A DNA stretch of 64,000 nucleotides from contig ML682005.1 of NCBI GenBank assembly GCA_007922195.1, positions 36,304,033 to 36,368,032 of the forward strand. The letters run 5' to 3'. Shown here piece after piece: positions 22,442-35,975 of the stretch (position 1 is its first letter; each line of letters starts with the position of its first letter). The position numbers and the translations under genes were made by a program. The DNA comes from Podocnemis expansa (taxonomy: Eukaryota > Chordata > Testudines > Podocnemididae). The notes under the pieces were generated by a model that worked only from the letters and a program-made list of their open reading frames with translations, did not search any database and was not told where the DNA came from.

Positions 22442-22561
22442 CTAGAGTTGCCAATTTTAGTTTGACTTAATTCTGGAGGTTTTGTCACAAAGCATAATCT
22501 TTAAAGATTAATCTTTAATTCCTGGAGACTCCAGGGAAATCGTGGGGGGTTGGGAACTAGA
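22442..22561. mobile_element. Short palindromic MITE
   Basis: CTAGAGTTGCCAATTTTAGT at the left and GGGGTTGGGAACTAG at the right are inverted. Inside them, TTCTGGAGGTTTTGTC faces CCTGGAGACTCCAGG, and the core TCTTTAAAGATTAATCTTTA is self-complementary. It matches a reptile MITE with CTAGGGTTGCCAACCCTCCA ends. Confidence 0.75.
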
Positions 22562-24390
22562 GATGCATCATAATTTAGTTGCCACAGACAACACCACATT
22601 TATAAGTGAAAGTACTTACAGAGCTGCTTGTTTTGGTGCTACGCCGCACTTTCTGTGTTCATGAGTCTGTTTAAAGTCCGAATTTGGACCCTAAATGAAA
22701 AAGCATTCTGGAGCTTTCAGGACTAAATATAATCACCAATTTTTATGTACTTAATAAACCATTCTAGTGTTTCAAAAGTGCATCTCTGAACTTTCCCCTG
22801 TTCAAAGAAGAATGGTATTAGAGTTTCTTCTGGTTGTTTAAATGTAAAACTTAATAAGTAGAAGAGGGGAAAACTGTAATTTTTTTAACCTTCTGCCTGC
22901 AATCAGACAAAAGAAGCCAAATACAGTATTAGTCATCACTTTGGTTGAAATGGTAAAATTTCTTTCCGGCAAAGATTTCCATTTGAAATGACTCAAGCCC
23001 CCTATATGTTTTTTTATGTTGATGATTGCTGATACAAACTGAGTAGTGCAAGTGGCATCACACTGGACTGCAGAAAAATTACAAAAGTGTTTTTGTTATC
23101 AAAATGAAGCAGTTTGTCAACTAAGCTTTAATATACTTTTGTTCTGCACAAATGGCATGTATGGCATATACACGTATAATACATTTCTAAAACAACTAAT
23201 TCCATTTAGGCCTGTTTTTTCCCCCCTAACTAATTCAGAAAAGATATAGTTTCATCACAGGTAATATGTGTTAATAATCAGCAAGTATATCTTTATAGGA
23301 ATTACACTTTTTATTACATATTTTTGGTGCTGAATTTGTCATTAACATCTGCTATTTGTGGGTTTTACTTGATGGTGACTTTTCTTAAGAGGATAGTGTA
23401 GAATACATCTTTAAAAGAGTGAAATGACATGTATTTTCAATAAATTTTCAGCAAAGCTTTCTGACAATAGCAGCCTAACCATAGAAGCCTTCTATTATTA
23501 AAGAACAACAGTGCAGGAAGAAGTAGAAGCTTTAGAAATATGTTTTTTAAAAGCACTATTGTGAATTCCAGCAATTTGTTAAAAAGAAAAGACAATTTTT
23601 CAAAGTAAGTAACAAAATTTAATAATTTTAAATGATCATGTGATAATTATTAAACTAATATCTAATTAGCATTTGCTAATGACAATCCTAATCTTGACAA
23701 ATGCTTTCATTCATTTTGCTCTGATCATTAAAGACTTTTAAAGCACTGATTTTGTTAACTGAGTCCCTTGACTATTCATCAGTGATGCAATTCAGCCTAA
23801 TACTCCCGTGGCCAGTAATCAGTGTGTTGCCTAATAAATGAAGGAAATTTTATCATTGTCTTCATGTGTGCCACCTTTATTTCCACTCCATATCACACAG
23901 CAGGTAGATAGGAAGAAATATTACAGCGTCTAACAGATATACCTTATGTGGTTTTTTGGTGTAAAATGGCAAGTCAAACCAATCTTGGTCATTCCAATGG
24001 ATACAAATTTTTGAAAAAAAAAAAAAAGAAAGAAAGAAAGAATAACCTGTTTGTCAGGGCAGTCCAGATGCATTCTTTAAAATGGTGGTGAATTAAAACT
24101 AGATTTTTAAGAATGCCAGTCACTGTATTCACCATTGTTGTTTAAAAGATTGACCTCTAATGTAAATTTATCTTTAAAAGATGTTTTTCCTGCATAACCA
24201 AATATTTGCTCTTTATGTTTCCTGTGAAAAGCTGTAATTTTGATATCTTATGTAGTGGTGTGATCCTGTAAAGAGACCTACAATGAGACCTACAGGCCCT
24301 CTGAAATTAACAAGGGCTGATTCTGAGCATCTTGTAGGGTCAGATGCTATATGCAGGGAATTGGCCTCTAATCAGTGGTGCCACTGTACT
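22562..24390. other. Unique AT-rich DNA; possible conserved block at 23580-23850
   Basis: No transposon recognised except a poly-A/(GAAA)n run at 24014-24042. The block 23580-23850 has dense TAATT, ATTTGCTAAT and TGATCATT motifs, few simple runs and no frame; a conserved non-coding element is possible but untested. Confidence 0.35.
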
Positions 24391-24530
24391 TCTCCATCTT
24401 CAAGCATCTGACAAAGTGGGATTTTTTCCCACAAAAGCTCATTCAATAAATAAATGTCAGTCTTTAAAAGTGGCACAGGATTCCTTGTTCATTTTGCTGA
24501 ACTAGACTAACACGGCTACCCCTTTGGAAC
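24391..24530 (+). mobile_element. Penelope-like element tail, forward copy with complete 3' end
   Basis: CTCCATCTTCAAGCATCTG, CAAAGTGGGATTTTTTCCC, CACAAAAGCTCATTCAATAA, GTCAGTCTTTAAAAGTGGC and finally AGACTAACACGGCTACCCC. This gives the fullest 3' end of the tail family in the window. The hammerhead-like boxes are CTGACAA and AAAA, so both are mutated. Confidence 0.8.
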
Positions 24531-24994
24531 TAAAATCATGTTACTCATCCACAACTCATGTCACTTGCCTCTCCAACTCCCTTGTTTTCTGTATCAAATA
24601 CAGACTTACTGTACATCTCTTTACGGTGCTGCATAACACTGTGTCAACTTCATCTCCGCTGTGATGTTCATAATTTGAATTACCTCTGCAGTCTATACTA
24701 CTTCTGCAACATTTTCTTCTCCCATCTACACGATCTCCCAAATGCCCATTTTTAATCTTTCTTTTGAAGATTCCCAGCTTTGATTCTTTCCTTACAGAAC
24801 TTTCTGCTTGTATCTTTGTGCACCAAATAAATGAAAGAAATGTATGCATAAAAGCAAAGAAGATTCCCAAAGCAAACAAATGAAAATACCTGTATTATGT
24901 TACTAACATCTAATCATCTAGTACATTACTGTGTGAGCCTGAAATTAATTTAGAACCAGATTTTTAAAATACTTTCGTGTCCACACACAGCCTC

Positions 24995-25070
24995 ACTGAT
25001 TTCAGTGGTGCTCTGTATAGAAATAAGGATCCACCTGCACAGACCCAAATGCAGGATCAGAGATTCCGAA
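24995..25070. repeat. MITE fragment of the 'GATTTCAGTGG' family
   Basis: CTCACTGATTTCAGTGGTGC followed by AAGGATCCACCTGCACAGAC and TGCAGGATCAGAG matches one arm of a reptile MITE whose consensus reads CACTGACTTCAATGGGGCTC ... GGATC. Only one arm is preserved. Confidence 0.4.
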
Positions 25071-28000
25071 TGGGTAGAGATCAAGTCTTCCTCTGTTTTG
25101 TTTGCATTGAGCATAGTAAGGGTGCTTAATAAATGATGATGAGTTTAGAGAGAAAAATATTGATGATTCATGTATCAAAGGGGGTGCCATATGTCATCAG
25201 CATGGCTGGCACAGTGTACCACTTCTGAACAAAACTTCTGATCGTCCTGATCCAGTCAGTCGATGCCATTCGGCAACCTAGAACACTGGGTGTTTTTTAT
25301 AACTATTATATCATTTTTGATCAAAATATGTCAGAGCCATATCCCTAAAATTGCATAAGAGAGCATTTTTCCCAGTAGACTGTGTAATCTATTCTTAGTG
25401 GTTAAAAAAATCGGATATTTTCTTTGATTATGTATCCTTCCTGTTGCATCGTATTCATTTCAAGGATTTTGTATTTCTGCTCTTCTACTTTCCAGATTTT
25501 GTTCCTGCTGTTATAAACATATTTCTCTCACACTGGTTTGGGGGGGGGGTAGATTTTGGCTTGGGAAAAAACATGTAATATACCTAAGAAGGAATATTAC
25601 AAATGTATTTGTGTAGCAAATATCTGCATGCTACAGTTTTGTAAAACTACTTACAAAGGGGGAGAATTATGAATGCATCAACTCAAAAAAGATAAGCATC
25701 TAATTTGCATAATTGCACCCCAAAAATTCCCAGATATAAAATTGCTTGGTGTATTATTTCCAAAAATGGCATGAGTCTGAAATCAGAGTATGATCTTACG
25801 TATTTGACCATAAACTGAAATATGATCAAGGCTTAACAGAGAATATTGGATGCCTTAACTCTGACTTTTCTTATCTTTTATAGATTGAAAACAGACCTTA
25901 CACATGCATTTTCAAAGTCTTTATTTCTTCAGTTATATTCTGTTTTTTAAATAGTGGTTTAAAGGTGTCCTGTAGATGAAAAAACACAGGGGCAGTGGTG
26001 ACTTTTTATGCTTCCTTATGATATAAGAAGGACATTAAGATGAATGGTTAGTTGCTTGCTTGTTTGTTTTTAATGTAAAAGAAACCAAGTTTTGTCTAAC
26101 CTAAAAGAAATGGAGAACTAATGAAACACTGATGTCACAAGGGAGACAATAAAAGTTTGGCAATTTAGGGAAGGGATTTCTAATATTTCTTAAACATTTT
26201 GGTTTTTCTTAACACCTATTCAACCAAATTTACTTATGAACATTTTGGATAATGAATGTTTTTGGTAAAGATTCACCATGATCACCTTTTTGATCATAGT
26301 GTGATTGCTCACAATGAATATGCTGTATGAAACATCAACAGGTGCATAGTACAGATATTTTCAAGGTAGAAATCAAATAAGGCCAAATTGACCAAAAATC
26401 AGCACTTTTTTCCATTGGTGAAAAAAAGGTATCTATTCAGGCCTTCTTTATACTGCATAAAGAAACAAAAATATCACTTCCAATTTTTTTTTAATGTTTT
26501 TTGGGTCACCTTTAAAGAGAAGACAAAATAAAATCTCAGTCTCTAAGAGGCTCTTAAAAATCTGAGTTTATTGACATTACAGATATCATGTACATCCAAA
26601 GCACCATTTGTGTCTCTTGTGTTAATGTGTAGCAATAGCAACCCTTGAACCAAGGGTTATTAACAGAATGGATTGCAACAGCTTCAGAAGAGCTACTCAG
26701 TTGTGTCTGAATGCATTTAGGCAGTCTTTATTCCTGAATTAATTATACAACACACTATAGTGCCACAAAGAAGAAGCCATTAAAGTCATCTGTGTCAAAG
26801 GGAGTTTATATATCTAGGACTAGATTATGGTATTTGGCCACAGCTGTGAATCTAGGAGGGGCAGAGTCAGCTGCTCTCAGTGGTTGTTTAGGAGGGTCTT
26901 GACTGAGAAGGAATGTCTCCCAGACCTCCGTATTTACAATGAGGTCTCAGTATTATAATTCTCAAATGTTCAAAAATTGAGAGTCAAGTCTCAAAAAATC
27001 AAAAAAATTAAAATAAAAATTCTTGGTATTTTGGTTTCTGAGCCTTTCAGACTACATTCAGGTCAGGTTTTGTAGACTTTTTTCTGCAATTTTTAGGGCT
27101 AAAGCCATGTTTTATAAAAAGCTGAAATTCTTATGTAGTCACTTCATTTACAAGAGCTGTGGTGTTAAAAAATACACCATAGATTGTGAAACTCATAATA
27201 AATTCACATAAGTTGGCAACACTACAAATCCTCAATACCATTTCAGAAACAGTTCCCCTATGTGGCTGTGCATAGGGGATGGAGTCATGGCTTTGCTTAC
27301 TCTCTACCAGTTCATCCCTCCTTTTCAGCAATGTGATCCAGACTGGGAGTAACTTGACTCCACTCTGACCATCTCTTATAGAGCCTACTTAGTGAGGAAG
27401 GCTGTTTACTCTCTCAAAACCTCACTGTATAGCCACATAAAGGCACGGGGGTATAATCTGGTCCTTAGAAGATGATATGACATATAATTTAAATTGTCTA
27501 CTGTACTTGCAAGGTAGGTGTGTGTATTCTAAAAAGATTAAATTTATCCCCTTGGATAGAACCTACACTTTAAGGGCCAAATCCTCATGCCACTGGCACT
27601 CAGTGCAAGTGACTGAACACGTGCTCTGAGGATAAATGAGAAGTCCTCTGTGTGAATCACAGAACAGGTCACTGATTCCATCCTCTGTCCTAGTTCCTGG
27701 CCCTTCCTCTGTCCAATCCAACCTGTCCTGGTTATCTGCCAACATAGTGCTTTACAAAGTGCCTCTCCAAGAGGGGATTTACAGCACATAGATTCTACAT
27801 ACCCCCTGAAAAGTTCTCCCAAATATTACCCCCATCACTATCAGCAGAACCATGTTAGGTTTACTGTCAGGATACTCTCAGCTGAGATGGAGTCCCTAAG
27901 GGCTTAAGAAATGGAGCATAAGGCATTATATAAGATTTTATACTAGAATGAGTGTTACCCAAAATGATTACATGAAAAAAGAGTAGTTCCGTTTGCATAC

Positions 28001-29996
28001 AAAGTAGTTGCTTTGGCAACCTAGGCATCTCAGCCATTTTATGCTTTTTTTATTTAATTGTCCAAACATACAATCAGATTGCATGATCTGTCTGGAAATT
28101 CTAATTTTGAAGAGCGTGGATGTGGGAAGAAGTAGGAGGCAAATTAAGGGTTTCAATATTTTAAATTCAGCTTTGCTTCAGTCTTCTAAATATGCCAAAG
28201 TCCTCCACTCTGATCACATTATTGGCAAATATAGGTGGTCTTATAAAGATATATAACATCAAACCAGCACAAACTCAATTTGGTATTTGTGTACAGTATA
28301 TTTTATTTTAAATTGCTCCAAAGCTGAGTATGCCATTTTAACCCACAACACTTTTGTATGGCTGGCAGATCTTTAACTATTGTAACACTAGCAGGTGACA
28401 CTTTTACACTGTAAAATATTATGCTCTTACTGCTGTTGTTTTAAACTAGTGTATTAAACATGTACACATAGTATTAGAGTATATTCTGCATTTTGGGAAT
28501 TCCAGGCTTTGTGGCTAGGGAGCCAGAACAGAAAGCATTTGTTGTTAAAGAAAATACAGCTTTACTAACCACAAGTTATACGCAAGGAGCAGACTAATAA
28601 ATCTGTCAAGATGCCTATTGTATTAAAATATATTGTAATCTTCATACATTAATGTACCTCAGTAAAGGCTTTGTGATATCAGCATAAGAGATCTGAGCCA
28701 GTATTTTTCTTTTCTAGATAAATCCAAAGGTGTTAAGATCATATTGTCTTTGTGGTCATATTTGATGTATGATAGTATCATCTACGTCTAGAGAATTTAT
28801 GGTATTAATATGAAGAGAATGCTGGTATTACTATTATTGTAGGTCACACTGTATTACAGAACTCAAGTGGTACACCTTAAAAAGCTGTCAGTGGTAGTGC
28901 AGTGTAAGTGTCCATCGTCTCAAGATGTTGCAGTTTACATCGAAAAGAGAGCCATTTTAGCTAGAAGCATAACATTCTCGTTGTATTAATCATTTTCTCT
29001 GTTTAAGCAATATGAGAATGCCTGCTTTCAGTGACACACATAAAACCCTTGAAGGAGATGGTCTCTGAAAAAACTCCAAAGGGACAGTGAGACTACATCT
29101 ATTGACACCCTGTGGCCTAATTAAACCACAGAAACGCATTATTAAATTAAATTTAAGAAGCCAGATTAGCAGTGGAAAGGGTGTGGCAGCAGCCAACATA
29201 TATGTGTTTTTTCATTCTCATGTAAAAAATGAAGGTTGTGGTGATGTTAAAGAGGGCATGTGATGTACAGAAATGCCTATTATTGCTCTTTTGCTTTTTT
29301 CCCCGGTCTTTTTTTGAAGTCTGTTCTTGGAGCAGTTGTAGCACACTAGTCTCTTACCTATTTTCTTCCCTTTGCAATCTTCTGCTTACCCTACTACATT
29401 TAAAAAAAAAAATACACAACTGCTATTCTGCTAGTAAATATTTAGAGTAAAGTGAATAATGAAATAACTTATCTCAATTTTAAGAATGCCCCTACTTAGA
29501 GGTTTTAAAAAATAAAAATATTATTGGGGATCCTTATAATTTTTCTTAATGCTTCCTTTAGGTGTGTAAGAAAAATTGTGTTTAAAAATTTGTAGCCAGT
29601 TTCTTTGAGTATGCGAATGTTGTCAAGAAACAAAATTCCTATCTTTGTGGACACTAGAGCTCATTGGAAATCTGTTACTACAGATAATGTATTTTATCTG
29701 GATAATACCTGGCAGTTTTGCTTCGATACACCTAAGATCAGCGATATTAGAAACCTGCTGGGAAATTATAACATTCCACAGGTCTTTTGGCCAATTTGGG
29801 GGTCTTGAAAAATTGTCAAGAATATTTTATTTATAATACAGTCTGGTGCTCCATGCTGCCATCTTTTCACATAAATTGTGTTTTTACTAGGTTTTTTCCC
29901 AAAAATAATCCCATTGTTGCTAATATTGCTGCCAACTGTGGAATGATGTAAGTGGTAGAAATGATAAAGAATTAAAGGCACAGTTCTCTTCCTGTT

Positions 29997-30085
29997 AAAG
30001 TGCCTGATCCAGACTCCATTGATATCAACTGTAGTCTTTCCATTGACTTCACTGTGAAGGCTGTGAAGCAGGCCTAAAATGAGGT
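29997..30085. repeat. Palindromic MITE of the 'CCATTGACTTCA' family
   Basis: GTGCCTGATCCAGACTCCAT ... TCCATTGACTTCACTGTG ... GCAGGCC shows inverted CCTGATCC / AAGCAGGCC ends around CCATTGA repeats, in keeping with a common reptile MITE. Diverged copy. Confidence 0.45.
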
Positions 30086-31893
30086 GGGATCTTGTCTGAT
30101 TTTTTTAATCCAATAGTCAGCTGTGCCCCAGATTCAGTGTTTTATACCTCACGTCCCTGACCTATGCGGACCCCAATCCAGATGCAAACCATCTGCCCTA
30201 ATATTATATCAAGGCCAACCAGATCTTTGTGGAATATCTCTTGTTTTCAGAACAGCCATTTGTTCTTATCTTTTCACTAAACTTTACCCAAGTCCATCAT
30301 GACAGTAGATGCCATTATTATGAGATAATCTAAAGGATTTAATCCAAATCTAATGGCAGTATATATTTTGTAGCCATTGATGTTTAAAGAAATCCCATGT
30401 GCAAACCTATCCTTAACAAAGAATTCCAACAAAAATTCAGTAAAGGAAGACTGAGATCAAGATGGCACAATCACTAAGTTCTCTCGAATTTGGGATCAAC
30501 TATCAGCACTAAAGGTGCCTTGAACTAGGTTTGTCATTCACGTAAGAACTTTAAGGTATCTTTGGCCTGTTCAAGGAATCATTTATAGCAATTCCTGAGT
30601 TACCAGTAGAAATCTCAATGAAAGCTCTGAGTCTGGCTTTATGTATTTCAACTATGGTAGGTGCCAACAGCATCAGGAGGAAGAATCTCAAAGCTGCTAC
30701 TGAGTAGATAACACTTATATGGCAATATCTTTCACAAAACAAGTAGAGCCAAATTATTAGTGATCCCAGGGCTGAACAAGGTGGGAAAGCACAAGAGAAG
30801 ATTCTGGGCAGGAATCAAGCACCTGTAATATTTATACTGCCCTGAGCAGAGGGACAGCTCCATCCCAGCCCATTCTGAACGACAAGCCCCCAAAGAGGAT
30901 GGTAGAATAAACAGCCTTGGCCCTACTCCTCCTCTGGTCAGCAGATTGTCTAGACTTGGAAAGAAAAGCATTCTACTCCATCTTCAGTGATGGTACAGTC
31001 CACAGGTTCTACCTGTGCCTCGTGTGAGCCCGATCCCTTGTGGGATTGTATGGTTTTGTGCCATCACTATCAAGGAGCAGAATCTGTCAGGCAAAGTCAT
31101 CTCATGAGTCTGGAATGAAAGCAACATCATAGGCCATTTGGTGACACTTGCACTGTAATTTTACATTTTAATTTTTAGAGCATAGCAGCTCAGGAGGATT
31201 ATTTTCCTTGTATTCAGTGAGTAGAAAAAATGATTGGATCTTTCATCACCCTGTTAACCATAACACATTTGTTTTGACACGGTCCTGGAGGCTAACATTA
31301 GTATCTATCTTATTGTATGTTATTTTTATATTGTTATACTAATTTTATTGTCTCAGGTCACTATTCTGCATCTTTTAGTGACATGGACACTTTTAGTGAT
31401 ATGGACCTATAAACACTGTAAGATGTTAGGACAGGTCACGTCAATAAACCTTATTCACTGTAAGTCTTGTGGAACAAGACAGTAAGTGATAATTGCTTTT
31501 GAGTGTATATTATTCCGGATGTACACCTGCACATAGTTGTTATTTTAGTATCTCTATCTTAGAAATTATTATATTGTAGAATCTTATAGTGAAGTTCCAG
31601 TACATATGGGTTATTCATGGGTTTATTCTTGGCACTTGTATATCTCAGAGGACAGGCCTAGTTAATATGTATTATTCCTTTCTGTGCTTTGTTGACAGAA
31701 GCTTGAAAATCGAGGTGTTTTTTCTTTTTGATAATTAAAAGGTTACCTTTTATGATCTTCAATTTTAATAAGCTAATAATTCTGATTTTAGTGATTATTA
31801 TCTTAATAACTAAGTTGTCTTGAACATTTTTTATAATAATTTCTGTAGCTAGTGTTAACATTTTATCAGACAGAGAGAATTTTTGCTCTACAG

Positions 31894-32112
31894 CAGGGGT
31901 CTCAAGCTCAAATCACCATGAGGGCCACATGAGGACTAGTGAAGGGCCACATGAAGACTAGTACATTAGCTTGAGGGCCACACCACTAAAACCTTTTCAT
32001 ACAACAATATTACAAATATCAGTAAAAATAGTGTCATGTCTCAAACACATGGCTGCAGGAAATAGCTTTAGGGGCCGCATGCGGCCCACAGGCCATGTGT
32101 TTGAGACCCCTG
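31894..32112. mobile_element. hAT non-autonomous element with 7/8 target duplication
   Basis: CAGGGGTCTCAAGCTCAAAT at the left and TGTGTTTGAGACCCCTG at the right are inverted. The flanks CTCTACAG (31886-31893) and CTCTATAG (32113-32120) differ by one base. Near the left end GAGGGCCACATGAGGACTAG is partly duplicated in tandem; the right end has GGGGCCGCATGCGGCCCACA. There is no coding sequence in its 219 bp. Confidence 0.9.
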
Positions 32113-32120
32113 CTCTATAG

Positions 32121-33734
32121 TGACACCGGTTGGGAAAAGTAGGCTAGAACGGTTAAGGGCATTTTTAAACATTTCAGCTTAAATTGCTTACTGGGTATAG
32201 TGCTGTGGAGTGTAAAAAGGCAATAAGAAAGCAACCCTGTGTTTTCCTCTCCCTTAAATGATGTATGTTTTGAGTGGAGAAAGTGAATTGTGTTAATGGT
32301 GTCATCTCAACTGCACTGGATTTAGTAGAACTTTGGCTCCAGTTTTAGTGACAGACGCTGAATGAGCACTTGTTGCTCTGTGATTTTTTTCTAGCTATGT
32401 TATTATGGCATTTAAGTTGTTTTTATTTTAAAACTCTTTAAAAAGAAGAAGAAGTCACATGGTTTTGAGAAACAAGGCTTTATAATTGTGTCAGATCAAG
32501 AAGCAAGTGCTCAGATTCAGTTATTCAACATTTCACACTCCCATCCCCCAATTTGTCAGCATTTGTAGAAAGAAAAATGAAGGAAAATATATTCCTTTAA
32601 TCTGAGATTAGGGGTTTTTCTGCTTTAGGTGAAGAAAACGTAAGAGTCAAATGGACATTAGATGTTTCGCATTAGAAGTAGGAAAGGAGAATAATGAGTC
32701 CCATTTCTAAATGAATTTGAAAAGCAATCTGATTTTAGTTCTAGCAATGCAGAGCAAATAAAATATAAACTAACGTACTTTATTTACTAACCGATGAATT
32801 GAATTGTCCGCCTTTTATTACAGATATAAAGCAAAGACTATGAAGAGGCAATCATTTTTGCAGCTATCAGACTTTCAGTAACATATCTCTTGTGGTTTAA
32901 ATAACAGATAGTTTAAGTGTTTTTCCATTACCTTTGCGTAAATGAAAAATGCATAAAATATTTTAACAAGGCAAAGTAATCCAAGGAGATTGTTATTTTG
33001 TGTTACAAATTAGGTTATTTCTGTCATAAAATTAAAGGGAAAAAATCAACGCAAGGACATTTCAGCTTAATATCATTTACCAGAAGGAACATGTAACAGA
33101 TTTAATGAGCTAGCAGGTCACCTGAATCCAGCTGTTTCCGACCAGCTTTATGAAACAGAGAATGCAGCTAGCGGTGGGAGGTAAGCATTATTACAAGCTC
33201 TCAAGGAGTTACAAAATCGATTTCTGCTTGAATGAATTAATTTAGATTATCAATTTATAACCAGCTACACGAATCCCATCAACTCAACAATTCAGTGAAT
33301 GATCAGGCTCAGCCCCTGCAAGAGCTTAACAATTAGAGAGCTCTTTAGTTATCTCCAGTCCTGCAGGGTTGCTAACAAAGTTACTAGTTGGTTTGACAGG
33401 AGGAAAAGGAAAATGTTTGCTTAAAGTCATTGTACAAGAGAAATATAGCATCTGAAAAAACACTAGCATCTAGAGTACAAGTAACCAAGATACAATTTGT
33501 GGGGCACAACTTTCTAATACTCCTGCCAAAGGGTAATCTCAATGCAGTGTCATTCTTTTTTATAACTACAAGTATAAGGCATTTCAAATCAATCAATAAG
33601 ATCATACTGACTATTTCAATTGCATATTTTTAAATGAACTATTATGTGTTAAGAAGGAACTTTTTAGTGCTACTTACTCTAAAAAGTATATACATTTTAA
33701 AACTATCTTTACTTGCTGTTGAAGCAAACATGAT
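32121..33734. other. Unique DNA; candidate conserved non-coding block
   Basis: 32370-33350 contains no recognised repeat, has even composition and many E-box, TAAT and CTGAATCC-like short motifs, and shows no long frame. It looks like regulatory or conserved non-coding DNA, by texture only. The paired frames at 33384-33633 are mutual shadows without domains. Confidence 0.35.
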
Positions 33735-33889
33735 GGGCCTGATTCTCCACCACCCTACACCTTGCATTATCATTTACATTTGCTGAAAGAAAACATAAAA
33801 GACGGCCAATTGAGAATATTATGTTTTACAATAACTTTGCAAAGGTATTAAATTACTACATAAGATGCAAATCAGTGGAGGATCAGATC
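33735..33889. mobile_element. MITE with GGCCTGATTCTCCA-type ends
   Basis: GGGCCTGATTCTCCACCACC at the left and CAGTGGAGGATCAGATC at the right are inverted. The interior CTACACCTTGCATTATCATT fits a reptile MITE with consensus CCTGCACCTTGTGCAGTC. Moderately diverged. Confidence 0.6.
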
Positions 33890-35854
33890 TTACGTGTTTT
33901 AATCTATAACTTGTCTCCTTTTTTTAATGTTACAGAATGTCTATGAATAAAAGGACATATACTTTATACATCAGCTACTTCTATCTCCCTAACTCTAAAA
34001 TATAGTGGCTAGTTTCCTTCCCCTTTTTCAATCATTTTTTGGTACACTCTTCACAGCCTCAGTAGTCAGGAGTGGTACAAAAAGTACAGTGCTTTAATAT
34101 GTGATTTACCCCCAGGGAAATTAATCTCAAATGGCTAATTCTATTTATGAATTCTACTTTCTGTTGAAAAGATATTCGTTTCTGTAATCAACATCAGTGG
34201 TGAAGCATAGCGAGTGAGTGATCAGCTGTGTGGTCATAGAGCATTACCATTGTCCAAAAATAATCTTAAATGATTACATTTTAAATCCAAAAGAAATCAA
34301 TAAAAGTATATTTTCTGTTTCATTAAAGTGTATATTTTCAATGTAGTGTTCAAGGAGTAATGGGCACGATGACTCCTGTTACTGACAGAGTTTTGCCTAC
34401 ATCATGCTGAAAATATACCAATAAAAAGCCTTTGGATTTTTGACAGTTTTGAACTTCTTGCAGAAATTGTTAAATAGCTATTGCCCTCTTGCTCTGAGAC
34501 AGTATATTTTAAAACTATTGAAAATAGCTGGGTTTATTTTGTGTCTTTTGGACAAACTTAGATATAGTGCTAGAACTGCTTAGCAGTGCTGATAGTTCTT
34601 GCTTGGGCTTTAGGGCACATTGAAAAAACACACCAAACAATTACTGCCTTTAAATTCTTTGTGAGCAGATCACAGCCAAAGTTGACAATGCAAATCTGTG
34701 CCACTTAGATAGCTACATTGTATATTATATCATGCAGTATTTAAAGTAATCTCTATGTTAACCAAAATGTAACCATATTTTTTCTAATCTTAACTAGAAA
34801 GTTAGCTGTAATTTGAAAACTAGATTATTGCTATGCATCTCATCTTTCGTGTGTGTAATTGCAAATGAATTTACCTATTATTCTTAGTAATATGGTGGTA
34901 GTGTCTAGAAGCTTCAGCCCTATTATGCGAAGTTCTGTAAAAATGGACAATAAAAAGAAGCAGCCTGCCCCAAAGACCTCACAGATGTTCCTCTTGAATC
35001 TTCCTCTGTTGCTCTCCGAATGTCGAATCCAGAGACTAGTTTGTGCAACATTTTGGAAAATATATGCCCCAAAAGGGTACATAAACTGGCTATGTTGGCA
35101 TAGCAGTTGCAGTGGTTGTTAGTCCAGAGGAACAGTTATGGAACCTGTCTGTGGACTTTCTCCTTCCCATTGCAATAACTATTAAGGTTACTGTAATGGT
35201 AACCTGGGAAAGAAGAGATGTGTAGGATGTTTTGAGGGTGGACTGTGGCTGGAAGGAGTTATTTTACGTAAGGTCCTGGTGCCTCAAGCAGCTCCCTACA
35301 TTACCTGACTGGATAGCAGGTACAGGTGCCCTGAGGGTAGATTGGTGGTTATTAAAGCTGGGAGCAGAGAACCTGCACTAGTTTAGTGGTAAGGAGGTGT
35401 GAGGAGGTATTCATGGCATTGGGGTCTCATGTAAATAAACTCTTCTCATCCGCATCACTCAAGCTGCCTGATACATAAACCAGCCACCTTCTCTACCTAG
35501 GTTTGTAGCATCTCAACAACAAATTCTGCCTTCTGGAGGGGCTAGAGGACATTAGAGCCATCTCCTCCCCCATGATTGATGAGGGTGAAGAAACAGTCAA
35601 TGAGGCCCCACTTTCTCATCTCTCTGGCTGACATTTCTGAGCTGTCAGATGGGGAGTTCTCTCCACAGTGCCCAATTTCTCCCTTGGTAACTCTGCCTGC
35701 CAAGAAGGAACCTGCTTTCTACTGGAATAAACAGTTCCAATGCATTCCCATATGGTATTTTTCTGCACACAACTGCCACATCTGGCAGTTAGGCTGAGCT
35801 AAAACTGTGACTCTGCCCTTGGGAGAGGAAAGCAAAGAACTTATGGAACCACCG
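33890..35854. other. Mostly unique non-coding DNA
   Basis: No gene recognised. The two opposed frames at 34840-35122 (80 and 87 residues) overlap an old repeat fragment (34885-34990) and are taken as chance. 35120-35570 is unclassified. Confidence 0.4.
34885..34990 (+). repeat. Ancient amniote repeat fragment
   Basis: GTGTCTAGAAGCTTCAGCCC, then CTATTATGCGAAGTTCTGTA and CAGCCTGCCCCAAAGACCTC resemble a dispersed reptile repeat with consensus GTGCCTAGAGGCCCC ... ATTGTGCTAGGCGCTGTAC ... CCCTGCCCCAAAGAGCTTAC. Family name not certain. Confidence 0.45.
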
Positions 35855-35975
35855 GGGTGACCATATGTCCCAGTTTTATAAGGACAGTCCTGATATTCAG
35901 AGGGTTTTTTTTCTTATATAGACAACTATTACCCCCCCCATCCCAATTTTTCACATTTGCCATCTGGTCATGTAG
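35855..35975. mobile_element. Short DNA transposon remnant with GGTGACCATATG ends
   Basis: GGGGTGACCATATGTCCCAG at the left and GCCATCTGGTCATG at the right are inverted. AAGGACAGTCCTGATATTC and a poly-pyrimidine centre follow the usual order of this family (GACCATATGTCCCG ... GGGACAGTCC). The 75-residue frame across it is not a gene. Confidence 0.6.

Larger units (their letters stand above)
24531..31885. other. Long stretch of mostly unique non-coding DNA
   Basis: About 7.3 kb with only small MITE-like remnants (24995-25070 and 29997-30085). Frames here, such as 24556-24879 on the - strand (107 residues), 27544-27822 and 29229-29450, show no domain, no conserved motif and no splice-compatible context I could defend. 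No RNA gene was recognised. Confidence 0.4.

Noticed and set aside
24556..24879. 107-residue - strand frame
   Set aside because: No recognisable domain; it begins just downstream of a PLE tail and overlaps another frame on the + strand.
34840..35122. Opposed 80- and 87-residue frames as small genes
   Set aside because: They overlap an old dispersed repeat fragment and each other.
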